DNA of 21,311 nucleotides from CAZIHO01 sp964538875 (GTDB taxonomy: Bacteria > Pseudomonadota > Gammaproteobacteria > Chromatiales > Chromatiaceae): assembly GCA_964538875.1 (NCBI GenBank), contig CAZIHO010000058.1, forward strand, positions 1 through 21,311, written 5' to 3'. Under the pieces are notes generated by a model, which saw nothing but the letters and a program-made list of their open reading frames with translations, was not told where the DNA came from and ran no database searches. The position numbers were made by a program, and so were the translations under genes. The stretch's first letter is position 1; the number at the start of each line of letters is the position of its first letter. Of this stretch, positions 1 through 7,745 are shown piece after piece.

Positions 1-1223
1 ACCTTTATCATTTGCTACGCCTGACCTTCCTTTCCGACAACCGGCGCTACGTCAAGCCGCCCTATCCCAGCGGCCTATGGGGTGAAATCTATCAGGCGCT
101 TGGTCTGCAACAGGCCCGTAGCCGCAAGCGTAAGCGGGGTTTGGTGCGCTTCGCGGCCCGGTTTCGGGAAGCCGCCGCCGCCATACCGGACGGACTGGTC
201 ATCCTGGATGCAGAATCGCGGGTGCTGTGGGCCAACCCGGCGACCCGCACCTTGCTAGGTTGCGGATGGCCGGAAAACGAGGGCCAGGCCATCGCCGAAT
301 TGATCCACTACCCGCCGCTCATCGAATACATTGAATCTGGCGAATATACCCGGCCGGTGGACTTCATCCCAACCCACAATCGGGCCATTGTCCTATCCCT
401 ACGAGTGACGCCGTTTGGCGGTAAAAAGCGGCAACGGCTGTTGGTGGCCCGGGATATCACCAAGATCTATCATCTCAATCAAATCCGCCGGGACTTCGTG
501 GCCAATGTCTCCCACGAACTGCGCACCCCCCTGACGGTGGTGAATGGCTTTATCGAGAACTTGCTGGATGCGGAGGCTACGCCGGAAGCCTTCAAGCGGC
601 CTTTATCGCTCATGCATTCCCAATCCAAACGCATGAACTCCATCGTGGAAGACCTGATGACCCTGTCCAGACTGGAAATGGACGAAAAGGCCAGCGATCA
701 AATGCCCCTAGACGTTCCCGAGTTGATAGACAGCGTGCTGGAGGACGCCCGTGCCCTCAGCCAGGGCCGCCATCTGTTCCTATCCCACATCGAGCAGGAT
801 CTGTGGCTACTGGCCAGTTACGGGGATATGCATAGTGCGGTTTCCAATTTGGTGTTCAATGCGGTAAAGCACACGCCGGTGGGTACCGAAATCCAGGTGC
901 GCTGGGAAACCAACGAGGCGGGACCCGCGCTAACGGTCACAGACCGGGGTTGCGGCATCGCGCCGGAACATATCCCGCGCCTGACCGAGCGCTTTTATCG
1001 GGTGGACCGGGGACGGTCGCGGGCATCTGGAGGTACCGGGCTGGGATTGGCGATCGTCAAACACGTGCTCAATCGCCACGAGGCGCAGTTGCTGATCCAT
1101 AGCAAAGAAGGCCAAGGGAGTAGTTTTTGCTGTCAATTCCCGCCGGAACTGGCCCTAACCCGACCGGGACAGCCGACTAAAGGGCCCCTGTTCGACCCAT
1201 TGGAAGCCCAAGTGGAGCCCTGA
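1..1223 (+). CDS. phoR: Phosphate regulon sensor histidine kinase PhoR (5' truncated by window edge)
   Basis: Membrane sensor kinase that controls phosphorylation of the response regulator PhoB during phosphate limitation. The reading frame is open to the left edge, and the residues before the first possible start (TTG at 12) continue the family pattern, so the true start and the membrane segments lie outside the window. Counting from that TTG codon, a PAS domain covers about residues 50-150. The phospho-acceptor motif FVANVSHELRTPLTVV follows, with His168. The ATPase part shows an N-box (SNLVFNAVKHTP, about 278-289), DRGCGIAPEHIPRLTERFYR, and GGTGLGLAIVKH. The wording of these motifs is very close to E. 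coli PhoR. The gene converges on ihfB with only a 21-bp gap and no terminator hairpin. phoB would be expected just upstream, outside the window. Identification is secure; only the start is missing. Confidence 0.95.
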   Translation, partial: LYHLLRLTFLSDNRRYVKPPYPSGLWGEIYQALGLQQARSRKRKRGLVRFAARFREAAAAIPDGLVILDAESRVLWANPATRTLLGCGWPENEGQAIAELIHYPPLIEYIESGEYTRPVDFIPTHNRAIVLSLRVTPFGGKKRQRLLVARDITKIYHLNQIRRDFVANVSHELRTPLTVVNGFIENLLDAEATPEAFKRPLSLMHSQSKRMNSIVEDLMTLSRLEMDEKASDQMPLDVPELIDSVLEDARALSQGRHLFLSHIEQDLWLLASYGDMHSAVSNLVFNAVKHTPVGTEIQVRWETNEAGPALTVTDRGCGIAPEHIPRLTERFYRVDRGRSRASGGTGLGLAIVKHVLNRHEAQLLIHSKEGQGSSFCCQFPPELALTRPGQPTKGPLFDPLEAQVEP

Positions 1224-1244
1224 GAGAATTCCCAGGGCAGAAAC

Positions 1245-1598
1245 CTAACCGCCGTCCCGCTCCCCGCTGTTTCCGTCTATGGTTGGCTGGATTTGGGATG
1301 GCTCGCCTACCTCGTCAAACTCCTGATTAACTCGCTCCCGCAACTCCTTGCCGGGCTTGAAATGGGGGACGAACTTGCCGGACAAGGCCACCGACTCGCC
1401 GGTTTTCGGATTCCGGCCCATGCGCGGCGGACGATGATGCAGGGAAAAGCTGCCGAAGCCCCGGATCTCGATGCGGTCGCCGGTGGCCAAGGCCTGGCTC
1501 ATGTGCTCCAACATGCACTTGACCGCCAGTTCCACATCGCGATAGGCGAGATGGCTTTGATCCCGAGACAGTATTTCAATTAACTCGGATTTAGTCAT
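1245..1598 (-). CDS. ihfB: Integration host factor subunit beta
   Basis: DNA-bending nucleoid protein that pairs with IHF alpha and acts in transcription, replication and recombination. The 117-residue product begins MTKSELIEILS and carries the DNA-binding arm signature GDRIEIRGFGSFSLHHRPPRMGRNPKTGE with the intercalating proline in RNPKTGE. Its length exceeds the usual 94 or so residues because of an acidic, low-complexity C-terminal tail after residue 90. An ATG nine bases upstream (MLSM) was not chosen, because AAGGGA sits eight bases before the ATG at 1598 but directly against the earlier one. It lies 74 bases downstream of rpsA on the same strand, the conserved gammaproteobacterial rpsA-ihfB order. 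A hairpin in that gap may set its expression relative to rpsA. Confidence 0.95.
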   Translation of the reverse strand: MTKSELIEILSRDQSHLAYRDVELAVKCMLEHMSQALATGDRIEIRGFGSFSLHHRPPRMGRNPKTGESVALSGKFVPHFKPGKELRERVNQEFDEVGEPSQIQPTIDGNSGERDGG

Positions 1599-1619
1599 GC
1601 TCAGCATCCCTTGGTGATA

Positions 1620-1645
1620 GGGGACCCGGTTCACGCCGGATCCCC
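1620..1645 (-). promoter_or_regulatory. Intercistronic hairpin between rpsA and ihfB
   Basis: Arms of ten bases (GGGGACCCGG at 1620-1629 and CCGGATCCCC at 1636-1645) pair with one A-C mismatch around a six-base loop. There is no U-run on either strand, so it does not look like an intrinsic terminator. It ends about ten bases upstream of the ihfB ribosome binding site. A role in mRNA processing or stability between rpsA and ihfB is inference. Confidence 0.45.
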
Positions 1646-1672
1646 TACTTCTGGGGAAAGAAAAATCCCTGA

Positions 1673-3349
1673 TTATTCCTTGCCTTCGTTCATCTGTCCC
1701 TTGAGGATGTCGCCCAGGGTGGCCGTTCCTGCCGAAATGCCCCGGCTGTAACCCTTGATCGCCGCTGCCTCCTCATCCGCGTCCTTCTGCTTGATGGACA
1801 GGGAGATGGTGCGGTTCTTGCGGTCCACGCCAACGAACTTGGCTTCCAAATCCTCGCCCACCCGCAGTACGCTGCGGGCGTCCTCGGTGCGGTCCCGAGA
1901 TATCTCGGATGCCCGCAAATAGCCTTCCACGCCATCGGTCAGCTCGATGGTGGCACCCTTGGCATCCACGTCCCGTACCAGGCCCCGGACGATGCTGCCC
2001 TTTTCGTGGGTGGCGACGAACGAGGAGAAGGGGTCCTTGTCGAGCTGCTTGATACCCAGGGAAATCCGCTCCCGCTCCGGGTCCACGGACAGCACCACGG
2101 TTTCGAGTTCCTCGCCCTTCTTGTAGCGGCGAATCGCCTGCTCGCCAGGTTCTTCCCAGGAGATGTCCGACAAGTGGACCAGACCGTCGATCCCGCCGTC
2201 CAAGCCGATGAAGATACCGAAATCGGTGATGGACTTGATCTTCCCGGAGACGTGGTCGTTCTTGTTGAAATGGGTCGCAAACTCTTCCCAGGGATTGGGC
2301 TGGCACTGCTTCATGCCCAAGGAAACGCGGCGGCGCTCCTCGTCGATGTCCAGCACCATGACTTCCACTTCGTCGCCCAGTTGCACCACCTTGGTGGGAT
2401 GGATGTTCTTGTTGGTCCAATCCATTTCTGAAACATGGACCAGGCCCTCGACACCTTCCTCGATTTCCACGAAGCAACCATAATCGGCAATGTTGGTAAC
2501 CTTGCCGAACACCCGGGTTCCTTCCGGATAGCGGCGCGCAATGCTGATCCAGGGATCGTTGCCCATTTGCTTGAGGCCCAGGGACACCCGTTGGCGTTCC
2601 CGGTCGAACTTGAGCACCTTGACCTTGATCTCGTCGCCGATTTCCACCACCTCGGACGGATGCTTGACCCGCTTCCAGGCCATGTCGGTGATGTGCAGCA
2701 GGCCGTCGATGCCGCCCAGGTCCACGAAGGCGCCGTAATCGGTGAGGTTCTTGACCACACCCTTGACCTCCATGCTCTCCTGGAGGTTCTCGAGCAGTTT
2801 TTCCCGCTCCTCGCTGTACTCCTGCTCCACCACGGCACGCCGGGACACCACCACATTGTTGCGGCGGCGGTCCAGCTTGATGACCTTGAATTCCAGGTCC
2901 TTGCCTTCCAGGTAGGCGGTATCCCGCACCGGACGGACATCCACCAGGGAACCGGGCAGGAAGGCGCGGATGTCTCCGAGTTCCACGGTGAAACCGCCCT
3001 TGACCTTGCCGTTGATCTGGCCGGTGACCGGCTTGTCGTTTTCCAGCGCCTGCTCCAGGCGTTGCCAAGCTTGGTGCCGCTTGGCCTTTTCCCGGGATAG
3101 GCGAGTGGCGCCCCAGCCGTCCTCGACTGCGTCCAGGGCCACTTCTACCTGATCTCCCACGGCGACTTCAATCGCGCCGGCTAGGTCAAGAAATTGGCTC
3201 CGGGGAATGACGCCCTCGGACTTCAGACCCGCGTTGACGATCACGGAATCCGAAGTAATGCCCACCACGGTGCCAATGACAATGGTCCCTGGCTGAAGAT
3301 TGGTGGTGGACAGGCTTTGTTCAAAAAGTTCTGCGAAGCTTTCGGTCAT
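1673..3349 (-). CDS. rpsA: 30S ribosomal protein S1
   Basis: RNA-binding ribosomal protein that recruits mRNAs, especially those with weak Shine-Dalgarno sequences, to the 30S subunit. The 558-residue product starts MTESFAELFEQSL and contains six S1 domains spaced about 85 residues apart, the full gammaproteobacterial set. Domains three to six carry the repeated pattern YGAFVDLGGIDGLLH / YGCFVEIEEGVEGLVH / FGIFIGLDGGIDGLVH. Earlier ATG codons (to 3409) were rejected, because the family begins at MTESFA. The start at 3349 has only a distant AGGA (12 bases away) and no good Shine-Dalgarno. The gene is 202 bases downstream of cmk, with a structured leader described separately. Autogenous control by S1 is likely by analogy with E. 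coli. Confidence 0.97.
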   Translation of the reverse strand: MTESFAELFEQSLSTTNLQPGTIVIGTVVGITSDSVIVNAGLKSEGVIPRSQFLDLAGAIEVAVGDQVEVALDAVEDGWGATRLSREKAKRHQAWQRLEQALENDKPVTGQINGKVKGGFTVELGDIRAFLPGSLVDVRPVRDTAYLEGKDLEFKVIKLDRRRNNVVVSRRAVVEQEYSEEREKLLENLQESMEVKGVVKNLTDYGAFVDLGGIDGLLHITDMAWKRVKHPSEVVEIGDEIKVKVLKFDRERQRVSLGLKQMGNDPWISIARRYPEGTRVFGKVTNIADYGCFVEIEEGVEGLVHVSEMDWTNKNIHPTKVVQLGDEVEVMVLDIDEERRRVSLGMKQCQPNPWEEFATHFNKNDHVSGKIKSITDFGIFIGLDGGIDGLVHLSDISWEEPGEQAIRRYKKGEELETVVLSVDPERERISLGIKQLDKDPFSSFVATHEKGSIVRGLVRDVDAKGATIELTDGVEGYLRASEISRDRTEDARSVLRVGEDLEAKFVGVDRKNRTISLSIKQKDADEEAAAIKGYSRGISAGTATLGDILKGQMNEGKE

Positions 3350-3420
3350 TTTGATTGGGTATCCTAATACCGCGTCCGACGCCAACCGACGTCCGTGCCG
3401 GTGGTTCAAGTTGTGTTAAA

Positions 3421-3493
3421 TGCCCGTAACCTACGGGCAGCCCCGTCGGCATTGACCAACGCCGACGCTTCCGACGATTGGACACCGTCGGAA
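3421..3493 (-). promoter_or_regulatory. Structured rpsA leader with three hairpins (putative S1 autoregulation element)
   Basis: The 202-base gap between cmk and rpsA holds three consecutive perfect stems, read toward rpsA. An 8-bp stem has arms at 3486-3493 and 3469-3476 and a 9-base loop. A 7-bp stem has arms at 3461-3467 and 3444-3450 and a 10-base loop. An 8-bp stem TGCCCGTA/TACGGGCA has arms at 3432-3439 and 3421-3428 and a 3-base loop. They are followed by about 70 bases to the ATG with only a weak AGGA. In E. coli the rpsA initiation region likewise lacks a strong Shine-Dalgarno, folds into three hairpins and is repressed by S1. Functional equivalence here is inferred. A TAATAT box near 3494-3499 could be a -10 element but has no good -35. 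Confidence 0.5.
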
Positions 3494-3551
3494 TATTAAG
3501 GAAAAGAACGTCTCGGATTCTCTTCCGCTCGCCAAACCAGCCGGCGTGGCT

Positions 3552-4235
3552 CTATTTGGCGTCTCCTTGGCATTCCAGGCCGGGAAGGATCTCCCGGGCC
3601 CGGAGCAAGACCTGCTCAAGGACTTGGTCGATGGACAGCGCGGTGGATTCTATTTCCAGCGCCGACGCCGCGACCGTCAGAGGAGCCAGGCCGCGATTCC
3701 GGTCCCGCGCATCGCGTTCCTGGATCTCTGCTGCAAGGCCGCTAAAGTTAACATCTAATCCTTTTTCTTTCAACTGGTTATAGCGACGGCGCGCACGCTC
3801 TTCGACACTCGCGGTGAGAAATACCTTGAGTTGGGCGTTGGGGAAAACCACGGTTCCCAGATCGCGCCCATCGCCCACTAATCCAGGCGGTTGGGCGTAG
3901 GCCCGTTGCCAATGCAGCAACACCGCCCGCACCGCGCCCATGGCGGCGATGCGGGACGCCAGGTTGCCGGTCGTCTCGTCCCGAATTTCGGCGCTGATGT
4001 CCTCATCGCCCAGCAGCACCCGGTCGCCGTCGAAGCGCACCTGGAGGGACTCCGCCAAAGCACCGAGGCGTTCCTCGCACTGGTCCGCCAAGCCGGCCCG
4101 GCGCGCCGCCACCGCCAGGGCACGATAGATGGCACCGCTGTCCAGATAGCGCCAGCCTAAGCGCTGCGCCAACAGGCGGCCGACGGTGCCCTTGCCGGAG
4201 CCGCTGGGGCCGTCGATGGTGATGACCGGCGTCAT
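3552..4235 (-). CDS. cmk: (d)CMP kinase
   Basis: Phosphorylates CMP and dCMP with ATP in pyrimidine nucleotide recycling. The 227-residue product begins MTPVITIDGPSGSGKGTVG with the P-loop GPSGSGKGT at about 9-17. It continues with the family motifs YLDSGAIYRA, DETTGNLASRIAA, GDGRDLGTVVFP and ARRRYNQLKEKG (nucleotide and CMP contacts, LID region). Length fits the bacterial family. The ATG at 4235 overlaps the aroA stop as ATGA (4232-4235), so translational coupling to aroA is likely. A longer open frame to 4319 would run inside aroA and was rejected. It precedes rpsA, the usual cmk-rpsA order. Confidence 0.96.
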   Translation of the reverse strand: MTPVITIDGPSGSGKGTVGRLLAQRLGWRYLDSGAIYRALAVAARRAGLADQCEERLGALAESLQVRFDGDRVLLGDEDISAEIRDETTGNLASRIAAMGAVRAVLLHWQRAYAQPPGLVGDGRDLGTVVFPNAQLKVFLTASVEERARRRYNQLKEKGLDVNFSGLAAEIQERDARDRNRGLAPLTVAASALEIESTALSIDQVLEQVLLRAREILPGLECQGDAK

Positions 4236-5557
4236 GGTCCCCACTCCATGCCGATCATGAGTCCGGCGGCGGCGGCCAGATCCACGAAGCCTGGGAACGA
4301 GGTGTTGACGTTGGAACAACGGGTAATCTCGATCTCGTCCTCGGCCCGCAGCGCCGCCATCGCGAACGCCATGGCGACCCGGTGATCGCCGTGACTGTCG
4401 ACCTGGCCGCCCCCTAAGCGCCCGCCGCGAATCAGAATTCCGTCCGGGCGGGGCTCGGCATGGATGCCTAACACCGCCAGTCCTTCCGCCATAGCGTGGA
4501 TGCGGTCACTTTCCTTGACCCGCAACTCGGCGGCGCCGGTCAATAGCGTGTCGCCCTCGGCGCAGGCGGCGGCCACGAACAGGGCAGGAAATTCGTCGAT
4601 CGCCAGCGGCACCATGGCCTCAGGAATGCGGATGCCCTTCAGGCGCGCACCCCGGACCCGTACGTCCGCCACCGGCTCGGCGCCCAGCAAGCGTTCGTTG
4701 CTGATCTGAAGGTCGGCACCCATGGCCTTGAGGATATGGATGACGCCGATTCGGGTGGGGTCCATGCCCACCTGGGGCAGTAGCAGGTCAGCGCCGGGGG
4801 CGATGCTGGCACCCACCATGAAAAAGGCGGCAGAGGAAATATCCGCAGGCACCTCCACCAGGGTCCCGGTCAAGCGCCCACCGCCGCCAAGACAGACCTT
4901 GGCACCGTCCCGGCGCACTGGATAGCCGAAGGTGGCCAACATGCGTTCGGTATGGACCCGGGTCGGCGCCGGCTCGATGACGCAGGTTTCCCCCTGGGCG
5001 TAGATGCCGGCCAGCAGCAGGCTGGACTTGACCTGGGCGCTGGCCACCGGCATGGCGTATTCGATGCCCTTGAGGGCCAGGGCCGGCTCAATACGCAGGG
5101 GAGCCGTGGCGTGGGAACTGGTCTGGATGCGGGCACCCATCTGGGCCAGGGGTTCAGTGACCCGGCGCATGGGCCGGTGCATCAGGGAAGCGTCGCCGAC
5201 CAGGGTGGTGGGAAACCGTTGCCCGGCCAACAGCCCCGCCAGCAGTCGCATGGAGGTGCCTGAATTGCCCAGGTCCAGGGGCATGGCGGGACATTGGAGT
5301 CCGTCCCGGCCGACGCCGACCACCCGCACCCGGTTCTTGTCCGGTCCCTCGATGGACACGCCCATCGCCCGGAAGGCGTTGAGGGTGGCAAGATTGTCCT
5401 CCCCCTCCAGAAAGCCCCGAATTTCGGTGATGCCCTCGGCAATGGAGCCCAACATGATGGCGCGATGGGAGATGGACTTATCCCCCGGAACCCGGGGCGC
5501 CCCCCGCAATTCGCCCCCGGGCGACACCAAAAAACGCAACTGGTCGTCTGTACTCAT
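4232..5557 (-). CDS. aroA: 3-phosphoshikimate 1-carboxyvinyltransferase (EPSP synthase)
   Basis: Sixth step of the shikimate pathway: shikimate-3-phosphate plus PEP gives EPSP. The 441-residue product shows PGDKSISHRA (24-33), DLGNSGTSMRL (95-105), GDASLMHRPM (121-130), SAQVK (173-177), TRVHTER (199-205), the catalytic Asp321 in PLAIDEFPAL, and RVKESDRI (346-353). The combination of GDxSLxxRPM, SAQVK and RVHTE resembles the class II type (Bacillus, cyanobacteria, Agrobacterium) more than the E. coli class I enzyme. The Gly in GNSGT is kept. The ATG at 5557 has AGGG 11 bases upstream. It overlaps cmk by four bases, and is separated from tyrA by 50 bases with a hairpin. In Pseudomonas the tyrA and aroA domains are fused; here they are separate genes. 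Confidence 0.97.
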   Translation of the reverse strand: MSTDDQLRFLVSPGGELRGAPRVPGDKSISHRAIMLGSIAEGITEIRGFLEGEDNLATLNAFRAMGVSIEGPDKNRVRVVGVGRDGLQCPAMPLDLGNSGTSMRLLAGLLAGQRFPTTLVGDASLMHRPMRRVTEPLAQMGARIQTSSHATAPLRIEPALALKGIEYAMPVASAQVKSSLLLAGIYAQGETCVIEPAPTRVHTERMLATFGYPVRRDGAKVCLGGGGRLTGTLVEVPADISSAAFFMVGASIAPGADLLLPQVGMDPTRIGVIHILKAMGADLQISNERLLGAEPVADVRVRGARLKGIRIPEAMVPLAIDEFPALFVAAACAEGDTLLTGAAELRVKESDRIHAMAEGLAVLGIHAEPRPDGILIRGGRLGGGQVDSHGDHRVAMAFAMAALRAEDEIEITRCSNVNTSFPGFVDLAAAAGLMIGMEWGP

Positions 5558-5576
5558 GATTTATCTACCCTGCTTG

Positions 5577-5596
5577 ACCGCCGTCCAGGCGGCGGT
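5577..5596 (-). promoter_or_regulatory. Intercistronic hairpin between tyrA and aroA
   Basis: A perfect 7-bp inverted repeat (ACCGCCG at 5577-5583, CGGCGGT at 5590-5596) has a 6-base loop. It lies in the 50-base gap after the tyrA stop and ends about 20 bases before the aroA start. It has no U-run. Likely a processing or stability element, not a terminator, since aroA has no evident promoter of its own. Confidence 0.35.
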
Positions 5597-5607
5597 GGGC
5601 GCAACCC

Positions 5608-6486
5608 TCAACTGGCGCGGATACCATCCACGTAACGATCCCGGGCGGCCTTGGCCCGGGAAAAAATTTCCAACAGTTCCTGGCCATCCTGGCGTTGCAG
5701 CGCCGCCGCCAAGTCCCGCAACTCTTGGGTAAAGGTGGCCAGCATGGCGGCCAAGGCTTCGTGATTGGCCAGGCAGATGTCCCGCCACATGACCGGACTA
5801 CTGGACGCGATGCGGGTAAAGTCCCGAAAACCGCCCGCCGCATAGCGGAAAATCTCGTCGTTCTCCCGCATCCGGGCCAGACTGTCTACCAGGCTGTAGG
5901 CCAGCATGTGGGGCAGGTGACTGGTGGCAGCCAGCACCTCGTCATGATGATGGACCTCCATGCGGGTCACTTCCGCGCCACAGAGGCGCCACATGGCGGA
6001 CACCCGTTCCAGGGCGGCGGGATCCGTGGTCGCCAAGGGCGTGAGGATGACCCGGCGATCCTGGTATAAGCTGGCAAAGGAGGCTTCCACGCCGCTGTGC
6101 TCGGTGCCGGCAATGGGGTGGCCGGGCACCAGGAACGGCGGTACCCCTCCGAACACCGCCTCGGCGTCCTGGACCACGCAGCCCTTGACGCTACCGCCGT
6201 CCGTGACCACCGCATCCGGCGCCAACTGATCCCGCAGGGCCGCAAAGATGTTCCGCATGGAACCCAGGGGCACGGCAATGAATACCAGGTCGGCACCCTG
6301 GACCGCCCGGCCTGGATCCAGTTCGTAGCGGTCGATGACGCCCAATTGCACCGCCCGCTCCAGGTTGTCCCGGCCCCGTCCGCAACCCACCACCTCGCCC
6401 ACCGCCCGATGCTCGCGCAGGGCCCGGGCCAGCGAACCACCGATCAGGCCCACGCCGATGACCGTCAAGCGTCTAATCATTGGCAT
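5608..6486 (-). CDS. tyrA: Prephenate (or cyclohexadienyl) dehydrogenase, TyrA family
   Basis: Oxidative decarboxylation of prephenate, and possibly arogenate, in tyrosine synthesis. The 292-residue product has an N-terminal Rossmann fold with VIGVGLIGGSLA (9-20), then GHPIAGTEHSG (122-132) and the catalytic-site signature TSHLPHMLAYSLVDS with His190 and His193. It ends without an ACT domain or fused chorismate mutase, so it is the short single-domain type. The usual acidic residue at the end of the second beta strand is not obvious (VVGCGRGRDN), so cofactor preference cannot be called. Two starts are possible, ATG at 6486 and ATG at 6480. The GGGAG upstream gives better spacing to 6480, but both products are near-identical. 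It begins 14 bases after pheA ends. Confidence 0.93.
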   Translation of the reverse strand: MPMIRRLTVIGVGLIGGSLARALREHRAVGEVVGCGRGRDNLERAVQLGVIDRYELDPGRAVQGADLVFIAVPLGSMRNIFAALRDQLAPDAVVTDGGSVKGCVVQDAEAVFGGVPPFLVPGHPIAGTEHSGVEASFASLYQDRRVILTPLATTDPAALERVSAMWRLCGAEVTRMEVHHHDEVLAATSHLPHMLAYSLVDSLARMRENDEIFRYAAGGFRDFTRIASSSPVMWRDICLANHEALAAMLATFTQELRDLAAALQRQDGQELLEIFSRAKAARDRYVDGIRAS

Positions 6487-6500
6487 CGTCTCCCTGTCCC

Positions 6501-7586
6501 CTAGAGCACTGCCACCGGATAGGAACCCAGGATCTTGAACAGGCGCGCCTCTTTTTGCAGCGCCTGAAACGCCAATTGGGATCTGGGATCATCCCGGTGG
6601 CCCTCGATGTCCACGAAAAACACGTATTCCCACAGGCTTTCCCGGGACGGCCGGGATTCGATGCGGGTCATGCTGATGCCCTGCTCGGCGAGGGGGGTGA
6701 GCAGGCTGTGCAGGCCGCCGGACTGGTTGCGACAGGCCAGCAACAGACTGGTCTTGTCCTGGCCGGTGGGGGGTGAGTCTTGCTGGCCAATCACCAGGAA
6801 GCGGGTGGTGTTGTTGGGCTCGTCCTCGATGTTGAGCGCCAGGGTCGTCAGCCCGTACAGCTCCCCGGCCGCCTCGCCGGCGATGGCGGCAGCATTCGCC
6901 TGGTCCCTGGCCAACCGGGCCGCCTCGCCGTTGCTGCCCACCGCGATCCGCTCCGCCAGGGGCAAATGCCGGTCCAGCCAACCCCGGCACTGGGCCAGGG
7001 ATTGCTGGTGGGAAAATACCCGCTGGATCTCATCCCGGCTGGCCACCCGGCCCAACAGCAGTTGGTGAATGCGCAGCGTCACCTCGCCACAGATGCGCAG
7101 GGACGATTTCATGAAGGTGTCTAAGGTGTGGCTGATGACGCCCTCAGTGGAATTTTCCACCGGCACCACGCCGAAGTGGGCGGTGCCCGCCTCGACTTCC
7201 CGGAACACGTCCGGGATCGCTCCCATGGGCAGGGTACGCACCGCGTGGCCGAAATGCTTGAGGGCCGCCGCCTGGGTGAAGGTGCCTTCGGGTCCCAGGT
7301 AGGCAATGACCAGGGTTTGCTCCAACGCCAGGCAAGCCGACATGATCTCCCGGAACAGGCGCGCCAGGGTTTCGCTGTCCAGGGGGCCTGGATTACCGGC
7401 CTTCACCCGCCGCAACACTTCCACTTCCCGCTCGGGACGGTAGAACAGGGCGTTGGGATCATGGCGTAGCTTGATTTCCGCCACCTGTTGGGCCGCCGCC
7501 GCCCGCTGGTTGAGCAGCAGCCGCAACTGGTCGTCCAAATCGTTGATGGTCTGGCGGATGTCGCTCAGTTTGTATTCATCGGTCAT
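6501..7586 (-). CDS. pheA: Bifunctional chorismate mutase / prephenate dehydratase (P-protein)
   Basis: Converts chorismate to prephenate and then to phenylpyruvate in phenylalanine synthesis. The 361-residue product has an AroQ-type chorismate mutase domain (about 5-92, RQTINDLDDQLRLLLNQR). A prephenate dehydratase domain follows (about 93-270, YLGPEGTFTQ, VPVENSTEGV, and the catalytic TRF at 261-263). The C-terminal ACT domain has GLHSLL (291-296) and the ESRP motif (310-313), known for feedback binding of phenylalanine. An upstream in-frame ATG at 7649 would add 21 residues unlike the family, so the ATG at 7586 was taken; its Shine-Dalgarno is weak. It sits 159 bases downstream of serA, the longest gap within the amino acid block. 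Confidence 0.96.
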   Translation of the reverse strand: MTDEYKLSDIRQTINDLDDQLRLLLNQRAAAAQQVAEIKLRHDPNALFYRPEREVEVLRRVKAGNPGPLDSETLARLFREIMSACLALEQTLVIAYLGPEGTFTQAAALKHFGHAVRTLPMGAIPDVFREVEAGTAHFGVVPVENSTEGVISHTLDTFMKSSLRICGEVTLRIHQLLLGRVASRDEIQRVFSHQQSLAQCRGWLDRHLPLAERIAVGSNGEAARLARDQANAAAIAGEAAGELYGLTTLALNIEDEPNNTTRFLVIGQQDSPPTGQDKTSLLLACRNQSGGLHSLLTPLAEQGISMTRIESRPSRESLWEYVFFVDIEGHRDDPRSQLAFQALQKEARLFKILGSYPVAVL

Positions 7587-7674
7587 CGCGGGGAAATCCA
7601 GACTCCAGGCAACAGAGGATGGGTTGGAACCGGATGCGGGAGAAGCCAAGCAGAGGCCGGCTGGGTGCGGGACA

Positions 7675-7735
7675 AGCCCGCTGGACGGGCTCGCCGCGTC
7701 ACCCCTGGAAGCCGGACCGGACCAGCTCCCAGGGG
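7675..7735 (-). promoter_or_regulatory. Two-hairpin element between serA and pheA
   Basis: Directly after the serA stop lies a long hairpin. Arms CCCCTGG at 7702-7708 and CCAGGGG at 7729-7735 are extended inward by AGCCGG/CCAGCT with one mismatch, around the loop ACCGGA. A second perfect 6-bp stem (AGCCCG/CGGGCT, 7675-7680 and 7686-7691) follows toward pheA. Neither has a long U-run, though the second is followed by TTGTCC on the minus strand. Partial termination, attenuation or mRNA processing between serA and pheA is inferred. Confidence 0.4.
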
Positions 7736-7740
7736 GTCAT
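7699..7740 (-). other. Possible 13-codon leader ORF overlapping the serA-pheA hairpin
   Basis: An ATG five bases after the serA stop opens a reading frame of 13 codons (MTPWELVRSGFQG) that ends at TGA just past the base of the large hairpin. GAGG stands only three bases before the ATG, closer than usual. The peptide has one Trp and one Phe, unlike the Phe-rich leader of the E. coli pheA attenuator. Chance occurrence is quite possible. Confidence 0.15.
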
Positions 7741-7745
7741 GAGCC

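Noticed and set aside
1773..3068. 431-residue open frame on the same strand as rpsA, in another frame
   Set aside because: It lies wholly within rpsA, is rich in Gly, Arg, Pro and Gln as expected from GC-rich shadow frames, and resembles no protein family.
2435..3100. 221-residue frame opposite rpsA
   Set aside because: Antisense shadow of a highly expressed, strongly conserved gene; no ribosome binding site or family resemblance.
5004..5732. 242-residue plus-strand frame opposite aroA and the end of tyrA
   Set aside because: Spans two real genes on the other strand, with biased composition and no recognisable domain.
7653..7745. Classic phenylalanine attenuator before pheA
   Set aside because: The short ORF there has a single Phe codon, and the hairpins have no U-run, unlike the known pheA attenuators.
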